Shown here: positions 44,565 through 52,220 of the stretch, piece after piece
Position numbering within the stretch: position 1 is the first letter of the stretch
How the letters are laid out: the number at the start of each line of letters is the position of its first letter
From: CAWBCI01 sp963787195
GTDB taxonomy: Bacteria > Bacteroidota > Bacteroidia > Bacteroidales > JAGOPY01
NCBI GenBank assembly: GCA_963787195.1
Contig: CAWBCI010000026.1
Span: forward strand, 124,001 to 188,000
Direction: 5' to 3'
Length of the DNA stretch: 64,000 bases
Notes under the pieces: generated by a model
Seen by the model: the letters and a program-made list of their open reading frames with translations, nothing else
The model's database searches: none
What the model was told of the DNA's origin: nothing
Position numbers and translations under genes: made by a program

Positions 44565-44676
44565 CCAGTTCAAAGTTCAAAATTCAAAGTGATGAGTTTA
44601 AGTTGATTAGTTATTTAGTTTTGTCTGGAGCTTGGTAGGAATAGAAACACAATATCAGCTGAACGCACGTACTTCG
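44565..44676 (+). repeat. 112-bp direct repeat, copy 2
   Basis: Second copy of 43573-43684, same orientation, 4 mismatches. It is followed within 100 bp by the 54-bp repeat that opens the accessory islet. Confidence 0.9.
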
Positions 44677-44768
44677 ACCTGAAAGGAGGTCACCGCAATA
44701 GCCCGGGTATTTATGCCTGGGGAAAAGGACGCCCTTAAAATCGCAAGTCCTGAAAGGACGACACTGGG

Positions 44769-44822
44769 CCGGCAAAGGCCGGGATCTGGTAGCGGAATGC
44801 AGACAGGGAATGAATTCAGATT
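44769..44822 (+). repeat. 54-bp direct repeat, left copy
   Basis: Matches 49932-49985 at 51 of 54 positions (core GATCTGGTAGCGGAATGC), same orientation. It starts with a CCGGC/GCCGG hairpin. It bounds the accessory islet on the left. Confidence 0.9.
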
Positions 44823-44835
44823 ATTTAAAGATATT

Positions 44836-45498
44836 TCATCCCTGATTTATTATACTTTGAAGTTTCATCCTGTCAATACCACCTCCTTGTTGAGAAATAT
44901 CTCCTATCTCGCTTTGTTCTTTAATAAATCCGTTTTCTATCAAAACATCAGAAATTAAATCCTGAAAAGCATTTTTCACTCTTGAGTATCTAAAGAAGAC
45001 CTTTATAATAGGAGATCTTTTTTGCGCTACTATACTTAATTTTTTCTCGAAGAAGCTTGGTATTGTCAAACTGACTAAGCGCCTATACTCATTTCTAGTC
45101 ATATTCCGATAATTTATCGAAGTATCTACACTATTTAAAGGGTATGGCGAAATGTCGATTATCAAAAATCCAATTTCATTACAAATTTTTAAAAATTCTT
45201 TTTTGTTTGATATTGAAATGTTTAAAGCTTCTTCCAAATCACTCCTGTGAAAAAATTGACTGTTTTTTGTCTCGGGATTATAAATATATTTTTTCATTTT
45301 ACCCCAAAGCGGAGCTTCGGCAATCATCAAATACCTGACCTTTTCTATATTTTCCAAATTTTCGAACCATATCTTGTTTATTTCATTATAAGAGCTTTCC
45401 AAATAAGCATCTTCCTTTACGAATTCGTCTGATAATCCTAGTCTTTTATAAAATGATTCAATTATAGGTTTGTTGGGTTCGTAATCTATATTTTTCAT
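44836..45498 (-). CDS. Hypothetical protein with UDG-like features
   Basis: A 220-residue cytoplasmic protein. The stretch RYLMIAEAPLWGKMKKYIY (about residues 54-72) resembles motif 1 of uracil-DNA glycosylase-type enzymes (GEAPG), and LIIDISPYPLN (about 112-122) could be a later strand. This match is weak and only suggestive. It has no signal peptide. First gene of the islet between the 54-bp repeats; A+T-rich. Confidence 0.5.
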   Translation of the reverse strand: MKNIDYEPNKPIIESFYKRLGLSDEFVKEDAYLESSYNEINKIWFENLENIEKVRYLMIAEAPLWGKMKKYIYNPETKNSQFFHRSDLEEALNISISNKKEFLKICNEIGFLIIDISPYPLNSVDTSINYRNMTRNEYRRLVSLTIPSFFEKKLSIVAQKRSPIIKVFFRYSRVKNAFQDLISDVLIENGFIKEQSEIGDISQQGGGIDRMKLQSIINQG

Positions 45499-45616
45499 GA
45501 ATTCAATTATTAATCAAATATAAATATCATCGTGAAATTCTATGCAAAATGACTTTGAAAAAGGAATTAACTTATATAATGATATTTTCGGTTTTGAGCG
45601 TTAATATTATATCTCC

Positions 45617-45838
45617 CTATTCCCCTTCCCCAAGAAAATAAATAGAATGAAGGGGTAATTTATTCTTCTTTTCATCCGACAGATTATTGTAGTATTCCTG
45701 CCACAATTCAATAAAGCGTTCAATATCTATAAGTTCGATGTGTTTTGAGAAGCTGCGGGCTTCCTGGATTGCTGTTTGTTTGGCTCTCGCCATCATGAGT
45801 AATACAATTTGTAAAACCGTCTTGGTATTTTCACTCAA
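45617..45838 (-). pseudogene. Remnant of Mrr-type restriction endonuclease C-terminus
   Basis: Seventy-three codons with no ATG at the N-terminus (TTG at 45838). The C-terminal portion (ELIDIERFIELWQEYYNNL, KLPLHSIYFLG) matches the end of Mrr-like type IV restriction enzymes, but the catalytic PD-(D/E)XK part is absent. It overlaps the end of the next gene by 8 bp. Most likely a truncated remnant; expression as a short protein is possible. Confidence 0.55.
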
Positions 45839-46646
45839 ATAACCTTGTCTGCCTTTCGATTTTAGGATGAAAAGTCCCGATGATCATAAAGGGATTCCGT
45901 GAAACGTAATGATTCAATTTAGTTGTTCCTAAAAAGAAATGCAGGTCTTTAGTTTTGGAGAAATCATCAAAATATTTTTTTCTTACGTCTTCAATAGCCT
46001 TTTTTTCGTTCCCTTCATGTCTTGCAAGGCAATTCCAGTAAAGTTGTCCGGTCTCCCAGTCTTCTATCATCATATGGCTTTCTGTGCCTTGATTGTCTTT
46101 GAACACGAATTTGAACTTATACGGTAATTTCTGGACAACTATAAATCTTCCTTCGGACGTCGTTTCAAAAATATTAAGCTGGTTTAACTTTTCCAGTCTG
46201 GCTGTGTCCCAGTTCCGTTCCACACTTTCGGCTGTGAAATCCATAATTTCAGTCGGCTTGAAAACGGCTAATGAAGTACAAATATTTTTATCTTTTGCTT
46301 CTGCAATAAGTTCGGAAAGATTGTAATAAATCTTCCCGAGACAAATTTTCTTTCGCTCATGCCAGTTCCCGGCGGAAACAATATGGCCTGTTACTTTAAT
46401 TTCTTCGTCAATGGTTTTAGGCCGAAAACTTTCCGGTCTGAAATCATTGTTATTTTTTACCAGATCCACTTCTATCCAGTCATATTTCTTGTACTGCTCG
46501 TTATATGATTTTTGCCGAAACCGAACCGGATAAATTCTTATCCATGTGCCATCTTCCCTAAAACCAGCTGTGCATACAAGTTCATCATACTTGGAGGAAA
46601 GTGTCGGATAGGTTTTTACAGTGATCAGTACTTTTGTCAATGCCAT
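45831..46646 (-). CDS. Conserved hypothetical protein paired with the DUF488 gene
   Basis: A 271-residue cytoplasmic protein. Characteristic stretches are TVKTYPTLSSKYDELVCTAG (N-terminus), GTWIRIYPVRFR, KYDWIEVDLVKNNNDFRPES, and the C-terminal FFLGTTKLNH and MIIGTFHPK. No known domain was recognised. The start is 2 bp after the stop of the DUF488 protein gene, so the two are almost certainly co-transcribed and probably work together. Confidence 0.7.
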   Translation of the reverse strand: MALTKVLITVKTYPTLSSKYDELVCTAGFREDGTWIRIYPVRFRQKSYNEQYKKYDWIEVDLVKNNNDFRPESFRPKTIDEEIKVTGHIVSAGNWHERKKICLGKIYYNLSELIAEAKDKNICTSLAVFKPTEIMDFTAESVERNWDTARLEKLNQLNIFETTSEGRFIVVQKLPYKFKFVFKDNQGTESHMMIEDWETGQLYWNCLARHEGNEKKAIEDVRKKYFDDFSKTKDLHFFLGTTKLNHYVSRNPFMIIGTFHPKIERQTRLFE

Positions 46647-46648
46647 TA

Positions 46649-47533
46649 TCAGATATGTTTTACTTCATAGTTAAATCCGGCTAATGTCGAAATGGATTCA
46701 GCCAAATGTTTTCTGTGGCATTTATTAATATCGGCTTCAAAACAGGTAAGAGCAATGCGTTGATTTTTCTTTAATATGTTAAATATTTCTTCCTGCTCGT
46801 CTATAGTCTCTTTCAGGTTATCCATCTTATACCAGGAAAAGAGTTTGTCATAATCCGCCTGGGTATTCAGTTCCTGTCTTTGCCCTGATTGTATGCCTAG
46901 CTCCGGAATATGTACGTATTGTATGCCAAGACTTTCACAGTATCGTTTTAACAGGCTCTTGCTAAAGCCAAATTTCATGCTCAGCGGGTTATTGCGAACG
47001 TCGACCAACACTTTTACGTCATTCTGAAGTAACCTGACCAAATATTCCTCGAGCGATATGCCTTCATAACCTATGGTGAACAGTACCGTTTTACTACTAT
47101 CAGGTTTTGCCGCATTAATCCTCTCAAGCTGTATTATATTCAGAATATTTTCGGCCGCTTCACTTTTTATGGCATAGAAGGGAAAGTTTATATAGGTATG
47201 CTTCATCAGGGCATTGGCATTCATATGGCCATAGGCGGCTTTCACTTCCTCTGATATCTTCCTGTCTTCCGGTTTAAGCTGTTTCAGGTAATCCGTTTTA
47301 TCGGCTTTTTTAAAGTGAGATTTGGTTTCCTGTAAGATCCCTTTTGAGGCCATAGTCGTCATATCTGCATTAGCCGAAAAAGAATAAGAGCCGAATTTGT
47401 AAGGTATAAAATCATAAACGGCCTTCGTCTGCCTCTTCGAAAATAAGAAAAGCAACTTCTGAATCCGGATTTTATCCAATTCGTCTTCAAAAAGCTGTAA
47501 TAAGGCCAAGATGACTTTTCTCCTGTAAAACAT
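46649..47533 (-). CDS. DUF488 protein with extra N-terminal domain
   Basis: A 294-residue protein. The N-terminal part (about 1-115: IRIQKLLFLFSKRQ, YDFIPYKFGSYSF) is distantly like the SocA/Panacea (DUF4065) fold. The C-terminal DUF488 domain (about 150-290) is well conserved: TIGYEG (153-158), LVDVRNNPLS, FSKSLLK, and the CFE...CHR motif with Cys264, Cys272 and His273. DUF488 function is unknown; a nucleic-acid or stress-linked role is inference. A TAACTTTG box overlaps the start, giving a near-leaderless mRNA. Confidence 0.78.
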   Translation of the reverse strand: MFYRRKVILALLQLFEDELDKIRIQKLLFLFSKRQTKAVYDFIPYKFGSYSFSANADMTTMASKGILQETKSHFKKADKTDYLKQLKPEDRKISEEVKAAYGHMNANALMKHTYINFPFYAIKSEAAENILNIIQLERINAAKPDSSKTVLFTIGYEGISLEEYLVRLLQNDVKVLVDVRNNPLSMKFGFSKSLLKRYCESLGIQYVHIPELGIQSGQRQELNTQADYDKLFSWYKMDNLKETIDEQEEIFNILKKNQRIALTCFEADINKCHRKHLAESISTLAGFNYEVKHI

Positions 47534-47537
47534 TTTG

Positions 47538-47545
47538 CAAAGTTA
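47538..47545 (-). promoter_or_regulatory. -7 promoter box of the DUF488 gene (near leaderless)
   Basis: TAACTTTG on the minus strand, with only 4 nt before the ATG at 47533. Probably drives both the DUF488 gene and its partner. Confidence 0.55.
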
Positions 47546-47725
47546 CGCTCTATAATGAGATTTCTAAAGCTAAATCCTTTTTGAATGCTGAAATAGTCTA
47601 AACTATAATTTTGAAGGAATGACTAATAAATATTACTACTGATATTCCATGCTGGTTCCGTCAACACGATTTTTAAATTCTGTATTGCGCAGGTGGTCAG
47701 GATGTCTTGTTATTGTGTGTAGTGA

Positions 47726-48292
47726 TTATCCCACTAATATTCTTTTTTTTCTATAGTTATTTAGGTGCTTTTTTAGGTGTTCTTCGATTTGAAACAATCT
47801 CATTATTGGTGTTGAAAAATATGCTGTTTGTTTTAATGCAATAGACCGCAATTTTTTCACCGCCGATTCAAACTTTTCGTTTATAATTAATTCCAGATTA
47901 ACATCGAATTCCTTATCAATGGAATCCTTTAATCTTAAAAGCTCTGTTCGTGTGTTATATTTTGCATTGGGTCCACTAACTTTAACGATAGGAGACCAAA
48001 TCATAGGAATTATAGACTTGTATTCGCTAAAGTACTTTCTTGCATAATTTATATCCTTTTTAAACTTCGCGTAAAATCGGTTATAGTCATCAGGCCTTTT
48101 GTTTTTAACATATTGAAGCCCTTGAATATGTGCTGCGACTTCACAGACATAAACCTTTTTATCTAGCAAGCTAATTCCTACTACATCTATTTCTCCTTGA
48201 ATGTCAGGATTATTTACATTGTATTGTATGAAATCACATTTGAGAGCTAATTTCAAATATTCACCACATATCTCCTCACTTACAGTTTGCAT
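47726..48292 (-). CDS. PD-(D/E)XK nuclease-like protein
   Basis: A 188-residue cytoplasmic protein. The stretch DIQGEIDVVGISLLDKKVYV followed by CEVAAH (about residues 30-55) fits the D...(E)xK core of the PD-(D/E)XK restriction-nuclease fold, with an upstream helix containing EEICGEYLKLAL. The last catalytic Lys position reads Ala (EVA), so activity is uncertain. No partner methylase is encoded nearby. It lies inside the islet. Confidence 0.6.
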   Translation of the reverse strand: MQTVSEEICGEYLKLALKCDFIQYNVNNPDIQGEIDVVGISLLDKKVYVCEVAAHIQGLQYVKNKRPDDYNRFYAKFKKDINYARKYFSEYKSIIPMIWSPIVKVSGPNAKYNTRTELLRLKDSIDKEFDVNLELIINEKFESAVKKLRSIALKQTAYFSTPIMRLFQIEEHLKKHLNNYRKKRILVG

Positions 48293-48442
48293 ATAGTTTT
48301 TATTTTATTTTTTTATTCTGAATGTTATCCACAACTCCCCATTCTTTATACCACGTTATCGTTTTTCCTAATTAAACTTAATAATTCTCTATTTATTGAT
48401 ATTACTATTATCTTCCGGAAATTAGTCATTATGCGTTGTGTT

Positions 48443-49276
48443 TCATTTAATCTTATTGAGGTATTTATAGTGAGCTTTAATATTATGAAAATAGTAGCTT
48501 CCTATCGAATTAGAGTTAATTAATTCATCATACACTTTCTTTGGAACATCTACGTATTGGAAAACATCACCATGATGGAATTCTATTTCCATAATCTTAT
48601 TTTCAGCATCATAACCTATAGAAGCAATATTGGAAGAACTAACAGGAATCCTTTTTATGTTTTGTGTATGGAATTCTGTCAGCATTTTTGCAACACCGGC
48701 TGATACATACATTTGGTACCTGCTGGTTGGTTTTTCGGGTAGGATAAGTTGCAGCCAGCCTAATTCTACTAAAGGTTTAATGTGTCTCGTGTAATTTTTA
48801 TTATTATTGTAAAGCGCTATAAATTCAAATATGTCCTCGCGAGATTTTGCTTCAGTACAAAATTTTAAAATCGAAAAAATAGTGTCTCCGATTTTACTTA
48901 TCAATTCATTTCTGTCTTTGGTCCATCCTTGGTCCTTTACTGACCTAAGATAAGAATCAATTTCTTCTAATGTTTTAATATCCGGTATTTTATCTTTGGC
49001 TCTATCTTTGGCTCCGGTTAATTTCACAGCACCAGCAAGAGGATGGATTTTAATTGTGCAAAGAAAATAAGACCTGTCATCATCGGTTTCGAAAACCGGT
49101 GGCGGCGACCCGTTTTTCTCCAATTCGCTGTGTATTATATTGTAAAATCTTACTGATTCGGCGCTGCCGGGAACTATGGTTATATCCACCGGATTCCATC
49201 CCTTTTTCAACTCAATCCTATCCCATTCAACGGTATGGCCATTAATCAGTTCATTTATATTTATGGGTAGTTCCAA
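48443..49276 (-). CDS. Internally deleted AlbA_2/RecG-like protein with KTSC domain
   Basis: A 277-residue protein. The first 30 residues (ELPININELI, RIELKKGWNP) match the start of AlbA_2/RecG-like ATP-binding proteins. They are joined directly to a late segment of that family (ELEKNGSPPPVFETDDDRSY). The middle, usually about 300 residues with the AlbA_2 and HATPase-like core, is missing. A winged-helix-like part follows, then a KTSC domain (about 210-277: SNIASIGYDAENKIMEIEF). The start is TTG. It may be a decayed gene. Confidence 0.6.
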   Translation of the reverse strand: MELPININELINGHTVEWDRIELKKGWNPVDITIVPGSAESVRFYNIIHSELEKNGSPPPVFETDDDRSYFLCTIKIHPLAGAVKLTGAKDRAKDKIPDIKTLEEIDSYLRSVKDQGWTKDRNELISKIGDTIFSILKFCTEAKSREDIFEFIALYNNNKNYTRHIKPLVELGWLQLILPEKPTSRYQMYVSAGVAKMLTEFHTQNIKRIPVSSSNIASIGYDAENKIMEIEFHHGDVFQYVDVPKKVYDELINSNSIGSYYFHNIKAHYKYLNKIK

Positions 49277-49853
49277 ATTAATATTTCTATGGATTCTTGA
49301 AAAGCTATTTATGATTTCTCAAATAATCGATTTTGATTTCAGCAAGTTTTAAAACATCCCTGGTCTTTTTTCATTTGAATTAAATTGCTTGCCATTGCTT
49401 GTTAAAAGTACGCGGATAATTTTACCCCGTGGATTTTTTTTACAATAGTTGTCAACACAAAAGTCTAATTATCGGGAAGATTGCATTCTGTAAAATTTAG
49501 GGAATACCACCATATTCTCCTGCTCAAATTCTCATTTATGTGTTCATTTTCCATTTTCAATATATATTATACTTCGTTTATATTTAATGCATAAATGCAA
49601 TATTTGTATAATTTTAAAAGGTAGATTTTTTTTATCCCGGCAAACTTGATGAACGAAATTTCGGGATAATTTTATGAAAATCAAAATTTTATTTAATGAA
49701 GAAAATGATTTCAGATAGCCGGATTCAGATTTCAGATTTACGTCTTCCAGGATGGAAGTATAATAATTCTGACTGTTTCGCTTTGCCGGCGTCACTGCAA
49801 AAAGCTATCAGATCTTGACTTTCGTCAGGATGACGCCACATCTTGCTTAATAG

Positions 49854-49906
49854 AAAAGCGGCGCGGCACGCCTTGAAGATTTCCAGAGGTGTGCCGCGCC
49901 GCTTTT
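49854..49906. repeat. Large GC-rich hairpin
   Basis: Arms AAAAGCGGCGCGGCACGCCT (49854-49873) and its complement at 49887-49906, with one mismatch and a 13-bp loop. It has A4 before and T4 after, so it could terminate in both directions or be a REP-like element at the islet edge. Confidence 0.7.
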
Positions 49907-49931
49907 ATAAAAATACCATAAAGACGTCATC

Positions 49932-49985
49932 CCGGCGCAGGCCGGGATCTGGTAGCGGAATGCAGACAGGGAATGAAATCAGATT
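49932..49985 (+). repeat. 54-bp direct repeat, right copy
   Basis: Right-hand copy of 44769-44822 (3 mismatches), same orientation, 5.16 kb away. Together the copies bracket the islet. Confidence 0.9.
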
Positions 49986-50081
49986 TCAGATGGCAAATTT
50001 TAGATTGACGAAAAAATAAGGACCCCCACTTAATGACCACCATTAACATGATGCGCCGGAGGACATAGCCCTAAAAAATAA

Positions 50082-51449
50082 TCAGAAACTGAACTTCAGA
50101 CTGAATACAAATTCATCCTTATCCTTCAGCATTGCAAAAGCGCTTTCCCCTTCTCCCCGGATCAACCTCAGGCCTAGTGAAATTGTGGTATTCAGGTTAG
50201 GCATGTAATCGATCGAAGGCATATAAATCCAAGCGTAATTGCCCGGAATATCCTTCCAGTCTGAAACTACAAAAGCCATCGTTAGCGGTTTGATATTCAG
50301 TTTATCTTCAAAAAATTTCTTCTCATAATTCAAAACAAAATAATCATTCAGGTTCTTTGATCCCATTTCATTCATAAAACCATGTAGATACTGGAAATTC
50401 AAATAAGATCCATCGCTAAAACTGTAATCCCCGCCGATAACGAATTTGATATAAGGAGTATTATCCAGTAATAGCGTATCAGTGGGAGGAAGACCGAATG
50501 AAGAAAGATCATTGCTGGCAATTACTTTATTTTCCGGAATAAAAGCCGCAGCCTCGGCCCAAAGACCGATGCCCTTCACAGAAGTTGCCATATCGGCGCC
50601 AATGATGTGCTGCCTCGGGTAAGACATATAGGAACGTATGTCTAAAGCACCTTCCATACCGACCGGTGCGATTACGTTATGATATGGCAGGGGCAACTGT
50701 GTCCGGCCATAGACATAACTCAGCGAAAAATCAATACTGCTGAGATATCCCCCGAATTTCAGGCCGTAAGTCGAATTCCCGCGTAAGTTCAGGGCAGGCA
50801 TGGCCAGGCTGTCGGAAAAATTCGCAAGGTAAAATCCGGCGGGGACCGGGATAGAAGTTGTCAGGGCGGAAGACCAATCGCCTAAAGGCAAGGTGGCCGG
50901 CCTGAACAGGGCAATATAGTCGCCTTCTATGTAAAAATCCTTGATGTAATAAGTGGCATGTATACCGTCCGAGCCATTATGCCGGCCGAAATCCCAGATA
51001 TCCTCCAGGTCATATGAATTCAGATTATCCGTTGGATTCAGCCGGTCGGCAGTGCCCCAGGCAATCCGCTGCCTTCCGATCTTGACATCCAGGTTCTTAC
51101 TGAGAAAACCGTATAATTCCACATAGGCTTCACGTATATCAATATTATAAGGTGAAGTTAGATCCTTGTTGAACAATTGATCCGTATTCGTTATCAAAGG
51201 AAAACCAAATGACCTCAGCCAGACTTCACTGTGGAATTTAGCCTTATCGGTAAATTTTTTCTCCAGTTGAAGGTCCAGGCGGTTTTCATTCCATGACCAT
51301 TGCCCGTCATTCAGCCTGAAACGATTGTCGGTATAAATCTCTCCATAGAGTTTTATTGGATTTTCCTGTGCCTGCAAACGGGTAAAAGGAAGCAAGGAAA
51401 TAAGGATCAAGCCGGCCAAAATTCTTCGTTTTAAACTTCTTCTTTTCAT
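50082..51449 (-). CDS. Outer-membrane beta-barrel of RND operon (DUF1302-like)
   Basis: A 455-residue exported protein. A signal peptide (about 1-27) precedes a porin-like barrel with alternating strands (ENRLDLQLEKKF, DVKIGRQRIAWGTADRLNP, YGLKFGGYLSS), ending in the aromatic FVFSLKFSF. The GRQRIAWG...NP motif recalls DUF1302-type outer-membrane proteins found with RND/MMPL transporters. Last gene of a three-gene operon; role in export of a lipid-like compound is inferred from context. Confidence 0.75.
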   Translation of the reverse strand: MKRRSLKRRILAGLILISLLPFTRLQAQENPIKLYGEIYTDNRFRLNDGQWSWNENRLDLQLEKKFTDKAKFHSEVWLRSFGFPLITNTDQLFNKDLTSPYNIDIREAYVELYGFLSKNLDVKIGRQRIAWGTADRLNPTDNLNSYDLEDIWDFGRHNGSDGIHATYYIKDFYIEGDYIALFRPATLPLGDWSSALTTSIPVPAGFYLANFSDSLAMPALNLRGNSTYGLKFGGYLSSIDFSLSYVYGRTQLPLPYHNVIAPVGMEGALDIRSYMSYPRQHIIGADMATSVKGIGLWAEAAAFIPENKVIASNDLSSFGLPPTDTLLLDNTPYIKFVIGGDYSFSDGSYLNFQYLHGFMNEMGSKNLNDYFVLNYEKKFFEDKLNIKPLTMAFVVSDWKDIPGNYAWIYMPSIDYMPNLNTTISLGLRLIRGEGESAFAMLKDKDEFVFSLKFSF

Positions 51450-51472
51450 TTTAACCTGGAATATTCAATTTC

Positions 51473-52210
51473 TTATTGTTTTAATTTTCTTACACTAAAA
51501 TCGTCGTCCGGGATATTCGTGTCAAATTTGATATCCGTCGTGATCATCTCTGTTTTATGGTCTTTTGCCATGTCAGTCATCAGCATATCGGTGGCTGTCC
51601 AATAATTTCCAATCTTTTCAATTTTGGTATTCAGCAGTTCTTTCACTTTCCTCCCTCCTCTGTCATAATAATCCACTTTGCGGAAATAGTAATTATCTTT
51701 TCCTATGGTAATGATCTGTTTTGAATAATCCGAAGCGGAAGGATCTTTGGGTGTAAGTTCCAGAACATAAGTATCCGGATTGTCTTCCAAAAGTTTGGGA
51801 TTAAACTTTTCCGACATAGGCTTGGATTCCATATCGTCATAAGAAAAATCTGTTCCGGCAAAATTCTGGTTTTTGATGGATGATGCTATCCTCCTTTCTT
51901 TTCCATAAGCCGGAAGATAGAGGTACATCACATTATCGGGAAGGGAGAGAAAAGCGATTCCCGCCTGGGATGCAGGAGCCGTAAAACGAAAGAGGCGCAT
52001 TTCATTCCCTTTCTGGATAAATTCAGCCTCCCTGCTTTGCTGATTTCCTTTTTTATCTGTTATGATAATTTTTATACTTGCCCTCTGGTCTTTCGGGGCA
52101 TAAGTCACATCATCGGTTTTTTTCAGGATCTGTGAGGCATCCTGGGAATATGTGTTGCCACTTAGCATCAAAATAAAAATGCTTGTTATTATAAATGATA
52201 TACTTTTCAT
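51473..52210 (-). CDS. LolA-like outer membrane lipoprotein-sorting family protein
   Basis: A 245-residue periplasmic protein. A signal peptide (about 1-22) precedes a LolA/LolB-like half-barrel with motifs SREAEFIQKGNEMRLFRF, GKERRIASSIKNQNFAGTDFSYDD and YFRKVDYYDRGGRKVK. Proteins of this type are often encoded with MMPL/RND transporters. It lies 10 bp after the transporter gene and 23 bp before the porin-like gene. Confidence 0.82.
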   Translation of the reverse strand: MKSISFIITSIFILMLSGNTYSQDASQILKKTDDVTYAPKDQRASIKIIITDKKGNQQSREAEFIQKGNEMRLFRFTAPASQAGIAFLSLPDNVMYLYLPAYGKERRIASSIKNQNFAGTDFSYDDMESKPMSEKFNPKLLEDNPDTYVLELTPKDPSASDYSKQIITIGKDNYYFRKVDYYDRGGRKVKELLNTKIEKIGNYWTATDMLMTDMAKDHKTEMITTDIKFDTNIPDDDFSVRKLKQ

Positions 52211-52220
52211 AATTTAAATT

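Larger units (their letters stand above)
44152..44835. repeat. Repeat-rich intergenic region
   Basis: No gene seen in this 684-bp gap. It contains an A+T-rich stretch (44300-44470), degenerate hairpin units near 44504, 44544, 44671 and 44737, copy 2 of the 112-bp repeat, and the first copy of the 54-bp repeat. Confidence 0.6.
49277..50081. repeat. Long intergenic region with hairpins and 54-bp repeat
   Basis: No convincing gene in 805 bp; an 83-codon minus-strand frame (49544-49795) shows no coding features. It contains TTTCAGA-type units near 49710-49740, a 20-bp-arm GC-rich hairpin (49854-49906), the right copy of the 54-bp repeat (49932-49985), and a decayed hairpin-type repeat near 50040-50080. 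Confidence 0.6.

Noticed and set aside
49544..49795. 83-codon minus-strand ORF
   Set aside because: Low-complexity A+T-rich region crossing a TTTCAGA-type repeat, no promoter box, no recognisable features.
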